From NCBI GenBank assembly GCA_021199355.1, contig JAJQIF010000030.1, positions 26,832-90,831 of the forward strand: 64,000 nucleotides of DNA, read 5' to 3'. The stretch's first letter is position 1. The number at the start of each line of letters is the position of its first letter. The notes below the pieces were generated by a model. That model worked only from the letters and a program-made list of their open reading frames with translations, searched no databases and had not been told where the DNA came from. The translations under genes were made by a program, and so were the position numbers. The DNA is from Oscillospiraceae bacterium (GTDB lineage Bacteria; Bacillota; Clostridia; Oscillospirales; Ruminococcaceae). This document shows, in pieces, positions 22,845 to 30,642 of the stretch.

Positions 22845-25800
22845 ATGGCAAGAAAAATGAAAACAATGGATGGCAACAACGCTGCCGCTTGGGCGTCATA
22901 TCCGTTCACAGAAGTAGCTGCCATCTATCCCATCACCCCTTCGTCGGTAATGGCAGAGGTAACCGACTCATGGTCGGCTAAGGGACAGACCAACCTTTTC
23001 GGAACTCCCGTAAGAGTTGCCGAAATGCAATCCGAGGCAGGTGCCGCAGGTACGGTTCACGGCTCTTTGACAGCCGGTGCTCTTACCACCACCTACACTG
23101 CATCTCAGGGTCTTCTTCTGATGATTCCGAACATGTACAAGATTGCCGGTGAATTGCTTCCCTGCGTTATCCATGTTTCGGCAAGATGCGTTGCATCTCA
23201 TGCGCTTAACATCTTCGGCGACCACTCAGACATCTATGCCTGCCGTCAGACCGGATTTGCTATGCTCTGCTCCACCAACCCTCAGGAGGTTATGGACCTT
23301 GGAACAGTCGCACACTTAGCCACCATCAAGTCAAGAGTTCCCTTCCTTCACTTCTTCGACGGCTTCAGAACCTCTCACGAGATTCAGAAGATTGAGGTCT
23401 GGGACAAGGAAGACGTTGCAGAAATGGTCGACTGGGACGCTCTTGAGGAATTCAGAAACCGTTCCATCAATCCTGAGCACCCGGTACTCAGAGGCTCCGC
23501 TCAGAACCCCGACATCTTCTTCCAGGCAAGAGAAGCCTGCAACCCCTACTATGATGCTGTTCCCGGCGTTGTAGAGGAGTATATGGACAAGGTCAACCAG
23601 AAGATTGGCACCAACTACAAGCTCTTCAACTACTATGGCGCTCCCGATGCCGAAAAGGTCATCGTCGCTATGGGTTCCGTTTGCGACACTATCGAAGAGA
23701 CTATCGATTACCTCAACGCCAAGGGCGAAAAGCTCGGTCTCGTCAAGGTAAGACTTTACAGACCGTTCGTTGCTGACAAGCTCGTTGAGGCTATTCCCGA
23801 CACCGTCAAGATGATTTCTGTCCTCGACAGAACCAAGGAGCCCGGCTCTTTGGGCGAGCCTCTTTATCTCGATGTTGTTGCGGCTCTTAAGAACTCGAAG
23901 TTTGCTGACGTTCCCGTTGCGGGCGGCAGATACGGCTTGGGCTCGAAGGATACAACTCCCGACCAGATCAAGGCTGTTTATGACAACTGCGCATGCTGTG
24001 AGGACTACAAGCCGAGATTCACTATCGGCATCGACGACGATGTTACTCATCTATCTCTCAAGTCTCAGGGCAAGCTCGACTCCGCACCTGCCGGAACGAT
24101 CTCCTGCAAGTTCTGGGGTCTCGGCTCCGATGGTACCGTCGGCGCAAACAAGAACTCCATCAAGATTATCGGCGACCACACCGACAAGTACGCTCAGGCT
24201 TACTTCTCCTATGACTCGAAGAAGTCGGGCGGTGTTACCGTTTCTCACCTTCGCTTCGGCGATACTCCGATAAAGTCCACTTACCTCATCAACCAGGCTG
24301 ACTTTGTCGCTTGCCATAACGAATCCTACATCAATAAGTACGATATAGTTCAGGACGTAAAGCCCGGCGGAACCTTCCTTCTCAACTGCCAGTGGAGCGT
24401 TGACGAATTGGATGAAAAGCTTCCCGGACAGGTCAAGAGATATATCGCTGACAACAATATCAAGTTCTACATCATCAACGGTATCGAAATCGGCAAGAAG
24501 ATCGGCTTGGGCTCAAGAATCAACACTGTTTTGCAGTCTGCATTCTTCAAGCTTGCAAACATCATCCCGATTGACGAGGCTATCCAGTATATGAAGGATG
24601 CCGCTACCGCTTCCTACTCCAAGAAGGGCGAAGCTATCGTCAAGATGAACCACGACGCTATCGACGCCGGCTGTGAGCAGGTTGTTGAGGTCAAGGTTCC
24701 CGACTCGTGGAAGTCCTGCGCTGACACCGAAATCGGTATGCCCAAGGCTACCGGCGAGAACGAGACTCTTGTCAACTTCGTTAATGACATCCTCATTCCT
24801 TGCAACGCTCAGCAGGGCGACAAGCTCCCCGTTTCCACATTCGTAAAGAATGCCGACGGCACCTTCCCGCAGGGCTCTGCCGCTTACGAGAAGAGAGGAA
24901 TCGCTATCGACGTTCCCGCTTGGAACTCCGACAACTGCATTCAGTGCAACTTCTGCTCTTATGTTTGCCCGCACGCAGTTATCCGTCCTTCTATCATGAC
25001 CGAGGAAGAGCTTAACAATGCTCCTGAAGCGGCTAAGGCAAAGGCTAAGCCCGCAACCGGTATGCCCGGCTACTACTTCGTAATGACAATGAGCGCTCTT
25101 GACTGCACAGGCTGTGGCTCTTGCGTAAATGTATGCCCCGGCAAGAAGGGCGAGAAGGCACTCTCGATGAAGTCGCTTGACAGTCAGCTCGGTGAGCAGG
25201 AAGTCTTCGACTATGCAAGATCTCTCGACGACAAGCCCGAGGTTCACGAGAAGTTCAAGGATACCACCGTCAAGGGCTCGCAGTTCAAGCAGCCGATGCT
25301 CGAATTCTCCGGCGCTTGCGCAGGATGCGGCGAAACTCCTTATGCCAAGCTCGTTACTCAGCTCTTCGGCGACAGAATGTATATCGCTAACGCTACAGGA
25401 TGCTCCTCTATTTGGGGCGGCTCCGCACCTTCAACTCCTTACACCACCAATCGCGACGGCAAGGGTCCCGCTTGGGCTAACTCCCTCTTCGAGGACAACG
25501 CTGAGTTCGGCTATGGTATGTATCTCGCACAGAACACCATCCGTGAGAGAAATATCGCTAAGCTCAAGAAGATTTCCGAGACTCTCGAGTGCCCCGAGTG
25601 CAAGGCTGTTGTAGATGAGTACCTCGCCACCGTTGACGACGGTCAGGCTAACAGCGTTGCTACCGACAAGCTCGTTGAGGTTCTCCCGAAGATCGGTACT
25701 CCCGAGGCTCTCGAAGTCCTCAAGGAGAAGGACTTCTTAAGAAAGAAGTCAATGTGGATCTTCGGCGGCGACGGTTGGGCTTATGATATCGGCTTCGGCG

Positions 25801-26393
25801 GACTCGACCACGTCATCGCTCAGAACATCGACGTCAACATCTTCGTATTCGACACCGAGGTTTACTCCAACACCGGCGGACAGGCTTCCAAGGCAACTCC
25901 TACAGGCGCAATCGCTCAGTTTGCCGCCGCAGGTAAGGCTATCAAGAAGAAGGATCTCGCAGGCATCGCAATGACCTATGGCTACGTTTACGTCGCTCAC
26001 GTTGCAATGGGTGCTGATTACAACCAGTGCATCAAGGCTATCGCAGAGGCTGAGAGCTATCACGGACCTTCAATCATCATCGGTTATGCTCCTTGTATCA
26101 ACCACGGTATCAAGGGTGGCATGAGCATCGCTCAGACCGAGGAGAAGAAGGCTGTTGAGGCAGGCTACTGGCACCTCTACAGATACGATCCGAGACTTGC
26201 CGCTGAGGGTAAGAATCCGTTCCACCTCGACTCCAAGGCTCCGACCGCTGAGTACAAGGACTTCCTCATGGGCGAAGTTCGTTACAACTCCCTCGCTCGT
26301 TCGAACCCTGAGAGAGCCGAAAAGCTCTTCGACTCCGCTGTCGACAACGCTAAGAACAGGTATGATTACCTCGTCGAGCTGTCGAATCAATAA
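22845..26393 (+). CDS. nifJ: Pyruvate:ferredoxin (flavodoxin) oxidoreductase
   Basis: About 1182 aa, full length for the single-chain homodimeric enzyme. Order: pyrimidine-binding domain (TEVAAIYPITPSS), domain II, gamma domain (about 420-600, FWGLGSDGTVGANKNS), two 4Fe-4S clusters (CIQCNFCSYVCP and CTGCGSCVNVCP), the third-cluster/TPP region (GACAGCGETPY, ATGCSSIWGG) and TPP-Mg site (GGDGWAYDIG, EVYSNTGGQ). It turns pyruvate and CoA into acetyl-CoA, CO2 and reduced ferredoxin, central to anaerobic fermentation. I start at ATG 22845 (AAGGAGG upstream); the frame stays open for 528 nt further up, which is a shadow over the previous gene. Codon use is strongly biased, as for a highly expressed gene. 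Confidence 0.98.
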   Translation: MARKMKTMDGNNAAAWASYPFTEVAAIYPITPSSVMAEVTDSWSAKGQTNLFGTPVRVAEMQSEAGAAGTVHGSLTAGALTTTYTASQGLLLMIPNMYKIAGELLPCVIHVSARCVASHALNIFGDHSDIYACRQTGFAMLCSTNPQEVMDLGTVAHLATIKSRVPFLHFFDGFRTSHEIQKIEVWDKEDVAEMVDWDALEEFRNRSINPEHPVLRGSAQNPDIFFQAREACNPYYDAVPGVVEEYMDKVNQKIGTNYKLFNYYGAPDAEKVIVAMGSVCDTIEETIDYLNAKGEKLGLVKVRLYRPFVADKLVEAIPDTVKMISVLDRTKEPGSLGEPLYLDVVAALKNSKFADVPVAGGRYGLGSKDTTPDQIKAVYDNCACCEDYKPRFTIGIDDDVTHLSLKSQGKLDSAPAGTISCKFWGLGSDGTVGANKNSIKIIGDHTDKYAQAYFSYDSKKSGGVTVSHLRFGDTPIKSTYLINQADFVACHNESYINKYDIVQDVKPGGTFLLNCQWSVDELDEKLPGQVKRYIADNNIKFYIINGIEIGKKIGLGSRINTVLQSAFFKLANIIPIDEAIQYMKDAATASYSKKGEAIVKMNHDAIDAGCEQVVEVKVPDSWKSCADTEIGMPKATGENETLVNFVNDILIPCNAQQGDKLPVSTFVKNADGTFPQGSAAYEKRGIAIDVPAWNSDNCIQCNFCSYVCPHAVIRPSIMTEEELNNAPEAAKAKAKPATGMPGYYFVMTMSALDCTGCGSCVNVCPGKKGEKALSMKSLDSQLGEQEVFDYARSLDDKPEVHEKFKDTTVKGSQFKQPMLEFSGACAGCGETPYAKLVTQLFGDRMYIANATGCSSIWGGSAPSTPYTTNRDGKGPAWANSLFEDNAEFGYGMYLAQNTIRERNIAKLKKISETLECPECKAVVDEYLATVDDGQANSVATDKLVEVLPKIGTPEALEVLKEKDFLRKKSMWIFGGDGWAYDIGFGGLDHVIAQNIDVNIFVFDTEVYSNTGGQASKATPTGAIAQFAAAGKAIKKKDLAGIAMTYGYVYVAHVAMGADYNQCIKAIAEAESYHGPSIIIGYAPCINHGIKGGMSIAQTEEKKAVEAGYWHLYRYDPRLAAEGKNPFHLDSKAPTAEYKDFLMGEVRYNSLARSNPERAEKLFDSAVDNAKNRYDYLVELSNQ

Positions 26394-26441
26394 GAACGTT
26401 CTTTGAACGTTCTTAGGAAGAACGCACAAGTGCGTTCTTCC
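26391..26441. repeat. Tandem perfect hairpins at the end of nifJ
   Basis: TAAGAACGTTC/GAACGTTCTTA (26391-26415; the first TAA is the nifJ stop) is followed directly by GGAAGAACGCA/TGCGTTCTTCC (26416-26441). Both have 11-bp perfect arms and share AAGAACG. They lack a T-run; the real terminator comes later. Confidence 0.85.
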
Positions 26442-26460
26442 GCGTAGTTCAGGTATAATA

Positions 26461-26492
26461 AATCCCCCGAGGTAATTCTCGGGGGATTTTTA
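26461..26492 (+). terminator. Rho-independent terminator of nifJ
   Basis: AATCCCCCGAG / CTCGGGGGATT, 11-bp perfect stem, 6-nt loop, then TTTTTA. Confidence 0.92.
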
Positions 26493-26499
26493 ATTCAGA

Positions 26500-26528
26500 T
26501 TGACAATTTGTTCGACATATGATATAAT
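26500..26528 (+). promoter_or_regulatory. Sense promoter of small toxin-like unit 2
   Basis: TTGACA (26500-26505), 17 nt, TATAAT (26523-26528): full consensus. Start expected near 26535 at GACATGAGGAG, repeated inverted at 26784-26794. Confidence 0.82.
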
Positions 26529-26586
26529 GTTCATGACATGAGGAGTGACGGTAAACCTCTTATCTTAACGGTTAGGAGGTGATAAC

Positions 26587-26696
26587 GTGTCGATTTTAGA
26601 AGTCATTGCACTCCTTAATCTACTCGCCTCAAGTCAATGGCACAGGGACTTGTGTTATCATTCGGAGTTATCGGAGTTTTCCAGGCAAAGAAATAA
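26587..26696 (+). pseudogene. Frameshifted holin-like type I toxin gene
   Basis: GTG at 26587 after TAGGAGGTG reads MSILEVIALLNLLASSQ; the C-terminal half is in another frame, MAQGLVLSFGVIGVFQAKK with stop at 26694-26696. Removing one base (or adding two) near 26630-26640 gives one 36-residue hydrophobic peptide ending QAKK, the same plan as the product at 16193-16285 (shared LEVIALL). ACCTC near 26554 can pair with the GAGGT of the ribosome site. Either a recent loss-of-function mutation or a sequencing error. Confidence 0.6.
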
Positions 26697-26794
26697 CCGC
26701 AACAACATAATCTAGCGGTTGGCGGTCAATCTACAATCCTATTTGTTTTAGAGGTTGTACCCAAACTGCTGGCACAGTTTCGTCTCCTCATGTC
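26687..26794 (-). ncRNA. Putative antisense antitoxin RNA of unit 2
   Basis: Expected from the promoter at 26798-26826. Start near 26794 with GACATGAGGAG; the hairpin AACCGC/GCGGTT (26695-26720) followed by ATTTCTTT would end it across the toxin 3' end. Ends are estimates from sequence. Confidence 0.5.
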
Positions 26795-26797
26795 ACT

Positions 26798-26826
26798 ATT
26801 ATACGCTATCCTTTCCTCTTTGTCAA
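26798..26826 (-). promoter_or_regulatory. Antisense promoter of unit 2
   Basis: Minus strand TTGACA (26821-26826), 17 nt, TATAAT (26798-26803), with no protein gene downstream. Between 26827 and 26916 there is a CGCCCCGAGA/TCTCGGGGCG hairpin near 26860-26887, which can terminate the NPTTG gene on the minus strand. Confidence 0.82.
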
Positions 26827-26859
26827 GAGGAAATTTTTATTTATAAGGTTATATAGCTT

Positions 26860-26890
26860 CGCCCCGAGATGGATTGGTCTCGGGGCGATT
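26860..26890 (-). terminator. Terminator of the NPTTG protein gene
   Basis: CGCCCCGAGA / TCTCGGGGCG around ATGGATTGG, about 30 nt past the stop on the minus strand; the T-rich side is the AAGCTATATAACC region, so the poly-T is weak. Confidence 0.6.
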
Positions 26891-26916
26891 ATTCTTTCAA
26901 GAATTTTCTTTAAGAA

Positions 26917-28488
26917 TTACTTTCTCTTGGAAGCTACAACTGCGAAGCCAGCGATTGCCATCGGAACGAGTGCGAGAACTGCGCCGGTTGTCGGGTTGGT
27001 CTCGGTTACTTCCTCAGCATCGGTGTCATCAACGTCGAGCTCGTCGTCTTCGGTCTCGGAGTTGGTGTCCTCAGCGGGCTCATCAACAGCAACTTCCTCG
27101 ATAACGGTTCCGGCAGGAACATAAACGGTTACGTTGATAATCTTGTAAGAAGCAGATGTATTGGAGATGAGAACTAACTCAGAACCACCTTCAGCATATC
27201 CGCCGTCAACCCACGCCTGATAGATTGTTGCGCCGTCGTAAATAATTGTAATTCCGTCATCAGACAAGCAATCGATAACATCCTCATCAGCGGATGTGTG
27301 ACCAGCAGTGCCGAGTGATATCGGAGTACTATTATTAGACCACCAAGAATCTATAAAGAGAATCTTCTCATATTCTTCGTCAGCATAAGAAACCAAGGTT
27401 TCAGTGTCCCTTTCAATCACAAGAATAGCACCTTCAATAGACAACGCATCCATCAATGAAGTATCAGAATCAAGAGTTACCTGCGTCCAATTACTTGCAG
27501 CTATGCTTGTATCTTTTGAATACGCCGCAACATACTCACCGCCATTGATGGTAGTAGTTGCTACTTCGCCGTCTGTGCCAATGTATTCATGGCAAACAGT
27601 GCAATAACCATTGGCATCTACAGTATGCGGTACACAAGCCATCATTCTTCTACCAGTGGTGTTAACAAGTATTCCGTGATAGGTCTCATCAATGTAGATA
27701 ACACCGGAAGTACGGGTAGTGGAAGTGGTGCTAGTTTTGTCAGTAACGCGTACAAGCTGTGCGCTTACAAGCGTAGAATAACTGGTTCCCCAGTAGTTGA
27801 GAATAACACCAGATGTCACATCATATCCAGCAGCATCGAAATCAGCCGCCAACTGTACAAGGGAAATCTTATAGAGACCAGTTGAATCAACATCAATAGA
27901 CTCTACACTAGTCCAGCTTGTATTGCAAACGGCACCAGCTCCGTACCCAGAGCAACTGCTATCATCCAATGTATAATTGACATAAAGATAGAGCTCATCA
28001 TCAGTGAAATCAGCGCCACTAAGGATTGTCAACGTTCCGGTAGATGTCTGCTCTGCTACAACAGTTTCAGTAGTTGAACTGCTAGACGATACTTGTACCA
28101 GCTCAGCACTAACTAATGTAGAATAATTAGTTCCCCAGAAGTTGAGAACAACTCCAGATGTCGCATCATATCCAGCAGCATCATATGCAGCAGCCAAATC
28201 TACAAGAGAAATCTCATAGAGACCAGTTGAATCAACAACAATTGAAACTACGTTAGACCAACTTGTATCGCAAAGTGCACCGGCTCCGTATCCAGAACAA
28301 CTACTATCGTCTAATGTGTAGCTTATACGAAGATAGAGCTCATCATCAGTGAAATCTGCACCACTGAGAATTGTCAACGTTCCGGTAGAAGTCTGCATGG
28401 CAACTACAGTCTCATCCGCAACAACAAACACACAAAGTGAGCTTATCGCGAGGACGAGAGCCGTCGCAACAGCTAAAATTTTCTTCAT
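26917..28488 (-). CDS. Secreted, NPTTG-anchored surface protein with duplicated domain
   Basis: About 523 aa. Signal peptide (MKKILAVATALVLAISS). Two near-identical units of about 118 residues (roughly 26-140 and 146-262), each with TSTGTLTILSGADFTDDELYL, DDSSCSGYGAGA-C, and a WGT-YSTLVSA end; these look like beta-sandwich binding modules. The rest is a unique Tyr/Thr/Asp-rich region with a CPxH...CxxCH motif, then an acidic spacer and the tail NPTTG, hydrophobic helix, SKRK, which is the plan of a sortase substrate. ATG 28488 has GGAGG 6-7 nt upstream; an in-frame TTG just before it is not needed. Function unknown; glycan binding is inferred from the neighbouring amylase locus. Confidence 0.85.
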   Translation of the reverse strand: MKKILAVATALVLAISSLCVFVVADETVVAMQTSTGTLTILSGADFTDDELYLRISYTLDDSSCSGYGAGALCDTSWSNVVSIVVDSTGLYEISLVDLAAAYDAAGYDATSGVVLNFWGTNYSTLVSAELVQVSSSSSTTETVVAEQTSTGTLTILSGADFTDDELYLYVNYTLDDSSCSGYGAGAVCNTSWTSVESIDVDSTGLYKISLVQLAADFDAAGYDVTSGVILNYWGTSYSTLVSAQLVRVTDKTSTTSTTRTSGVIYIDETYHGILVNTTGRRMMACVPHTVDANGYCTVCHEYIGTDGEVATTTINGGEYVAAYSKDTSIAASNWTQVTLDSDTSLMDALSIEGAILVIERDTETLVSYADEEYEKILFIDSWWSNNSTPISLGTAGHTSADEDVIDCLSDDGITIIYDGATIYQAWVDGGYAEGGSELVLISNTSASYKIINVTVYVPAGTVIEEVAVDEPAEDTNSETEDDELDVDDTDAEEVTETNPTTGAVLALVPMAIAGFAVVASKRK

Positions 28489-28684
28489 GTTTTTTTCCTC
28501 CAAATATCAATATTATTGGGCGCACCAAGCCTGGTCGGCGGCACCCGACGGGTCATCCACTCCCGAAGGGTCAATTCCGAGCATTCTTCGGCATCATCCC
28601 ATTTTGCCGCTCTCGTCGCAGAAAGGCTCCGATACCATCCCACGAAACCATAAAAAACGACTTAAGCTGTACATACATAGTATA
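28489..28684 (-). promoter_or_regulatory. Long leader and promoter of the NPTTG protein gene
   Basis: About 190 nt of untranslated leader. Promoter on the minus strand: TTGGAC (28703-28708), 18 nt, TATACT (28679-28684). The leader holds several short hairpins (for example GACCC-TTCG-GGAGT and GACCC-GTC-GGGT near 28545-28575). I could not match it to a known riboswitch class. Confidence 0.5.
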
Positions 28685-28726
28685 ACACATTCTCGAGTCA
28701 ATGTCCAATAAAAATTTATCGGAATA

Positions 28727-28768
28727 TTGCACAAAATTATTATTGTGTTTTTGTGCAGGGTGCACAAA
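28727..28768. promoter_or_regulatory. TTTGTGCA palindrome, candidate sugar-regulator operator
   Basis: Perfect palindrome TTTGTGCA-GGG-TGCACAAA (28750-28768) plus a half-site TTGCACAAA (28727-28735), upstream of the NPTTG gene promoter and just past the amylase stop. The same half-sites flank the start of the binding-protein gene (37869-37909). Confidence 0.6.
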
Positions 28769-28776
28769 GGCTCGAA

Positions 28777-30315
28777 CTACTTGAACACCGCAAACGAATA
28801 CATCGGAAGTGTCAGCACGCCGTCTTCATAGGTGGCGTTGCCTTCGACCGCAAGCTCGGCTTGGAGCTCGCCCAAATCCATCTCCACCGTCTTCTCCTCC
28901 GTCGAGAAGTTCACGACGATGGTTATGGTGCTGTCCTCCCACGTCTTCGAGAAGATCAGGACGTCCATGTCGCTGTAGTAGGTCATCTTCATCTCGCCAC
29001 GGGCGATTTCGGGGAAGGCGTTGCGGATGTTGTTGCAGCTCTTGTAGTAGTTGAGGATTGAGGTCTCGTCGGCGTACTGCTCCTCCACGCCGTCAAAGGC
29101 GTATGACGCGGAGGTTGTTCCGGGAGGGTTGTCGGTCAGGTTTTCGCCGGAGTTGTCCCAAAGCATGGCGATTCGCTTGTTAGGGTCGTCGCCCGAGCCG
29201 ACCATTCCTATCTCGTCGCCGTAATATGTGAACGTCGTGCCGTTGAGGAGCGACAGCATCCCGTAGGCGAACTTGACCTTGTTCTCGTCTCTGCCGACCG
29301 AGCCGGCGATTCGTCCTGTATCGTGATTGTCAAGGAACGGCGCCGCAATCGACTCGCCGCTGTTGGCGGTCTTATAGACGGTGTTCGCATAGGTCCAGAA
29401 GTAGTTTGCGGGATAGGCGTTCGAGAAGGTCATGTTGATATAGCCCTCCTGCTGAGAGACGGAGAAGGCGAAGAATGAGGTTTCGGGGGCATTTTCGTAG
29501 TAGGTCTTGACGATGGAATCCGACTCCCAGACCTCGCCGACGACGAACGCGTCGGGGTTATACTTCTGCGCGACGTCGGTGAGCCATGCGCAGAATTCGG
29601 CGCTCTTGACATTGTCGCCGGTGTAGAAGCTGGTGCAGGCGTCAAGGCGGAAGCCGTCGACTCCCTTCCCTATCCAGAACTCGATTATATTCTCGATTTC
29701 CGCTCTGACGTTTTCGCTGTCAAGGTTCAGGTCGGGCATGCTGTAAGTAAATCTCGCCTCATAATAGATTCCGTCATAGTAGCTGTAGCCGTCGAGGGCG
29801 GTTTCGGAGAAGTTATAGTAATCGTAGTACTCCCCTTCCGTGTCGCCGTCCCATGCGCTCTGGATTGCGGATTTGAACCACGGATGCTCGCTCGAGGTGT
29901 GATTCACAACGAGGTCGATTATAATCTTGATGCCACGGGCGTGGGCTTCCTCAACAAGATTCTCGAAGTCCTCCATCGTTCCGAACTGTGAGTCGACGTT
30001 ATAATAGTCGGTGACGTCGTATTTGTGGTAGGAATAGCCCTCGGTAATCGGCATGAACCAGATTCCTGTGTAGCCGAGGTCCCGGATATAATCAAGCTTC
30101 GAAGTGACGCCATTGAAGTCGCCGATGCCGTCGCCGTCCGAATCGCAGAAGGAATAAACGAAGATTTCGTAGTAGTTCCCATAGTTGTCGTCGGGAATGT
30201 TCTCCTCAAGAAGAGTAACCTCCGCCATGGTGTAGCCGCCGGCGGTCTCGGCAGTGCTTCCGCAAGCAGTAAGCAAAACCATAAACGCCAGCATCAGCGC
30301 AATAAGTCTTTTCAT
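28777..30315 (-). CDS. Alpha-amylase family GH13 lipoprotein
   Basis: 512 aa. Lipobox LLTAC. GH13 regions in order: DLVVNHTS (region I), DGFRLDA with the nucleophile Asp (region II), VVGEVWE with the acid/base Glu (region III) and FLDNHDT with the stabilising Asp (region IV); C-terminal beta domain ends LPMYSFAVFK. All catalytic residues are present. It would hydrolyse alpha-1,4-glucans at the cell surface, giving maltodextrins for the importer encoded upstream. It follows the zinc-ribbon gene by 66 nt on the same strand. Confidence 0.95.
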   Translation of the reverse strand: MKRLIALMLAFMVLLTACGSTAETAGGYTMAEVTLLEENIPDDNYGNYYEIFVYSFCDSDGDGIGDFNGVTSKLDYIRDLGYTGIWFMPITEGYSYHKYDVTDYYNVDSQFGTMEDFENLVEEAHARGIKIIIDLVVNHTSSEHPWFKSAIQSAWDGDTEGEYYDYYNFSETALDGYSYYDGIYYEARFTYSMPDLNLDSENVRAEIENIIEFWIGKGVDGFRLDACTSFYTGDNVKSAEFCAWLTDVAQKYNPDAFVVGEVWESDSIVKTYYENAPETSFFAFSVSQQEGYINMTFSNAYPANYFWTYANTVYKTANSGESIAAPFLDNHDTGRIAGSVGRDENKVKFAYGMLSLLNGTTFTYYGDEIGMVGSGDDPNKRIAMLWDNSGENLTDNPPGTTSASYAFDGVEEQYADETSILNYYKSCNNIRNAFPEIARGEMKMTYYSDMDVLIFSKTWEDSTITIVVNFSTEEKTVEMDLGELQAELAVEGNATYEDGVLTLPMYSFAVFK

Positions 30316-30381
30316 AATTGCCTCCTATACAAACTGTGGAGTGCAGGGATTAACTCCACACTCCACTTTCGAATTTATAAA

Positions 30382-30642
30382 TCAGAGTTCGCCCTTTTTG
30401 TAGGTATGATACTCGAGGTCTCCGGCGTCCTCGCCGAAGGAGTCGATGCGCGCCATGATGAGCCCGTATTTGTCCTTAATCTGCTCGTTCATGCGAAGAA
30501 TTTTCTCTTCGCTTCCACGGAAGCAACAGCGAAGGCAGTAGTACTCCTCTTTCTCGGCGTCATAGAACAAATCCATGTCTATGTCGCGTTGGAAGCACTG
30601 GGGACAGCGATAATTCAGTCTGCCTTTTGTAGCTTGAGACAT
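30382..30642 (-). CDS. Small zinc-ribbon protein
   Basis: 86 aa. Two CxxC knuckles (YRCPQC and YYCLRC) about 24 residues apart predict one zinc ribbon; the C-terminal half is helical and charged. It overlaps the end of the 606-aa gene by 28 nt, so the two are translationally linked. No family name; a DNA- or RNA-binding or assembly role are both possible. Confidence 0.72.
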   Translation of the reverse strand: MSQATKGRLNYRCPQCFQRDIDMDLFYDAEKEEYYCLRCCFRGSEEKILRMNEQIKDKYGLIMARIDSFGEDAGDLEYHTYKKGEL

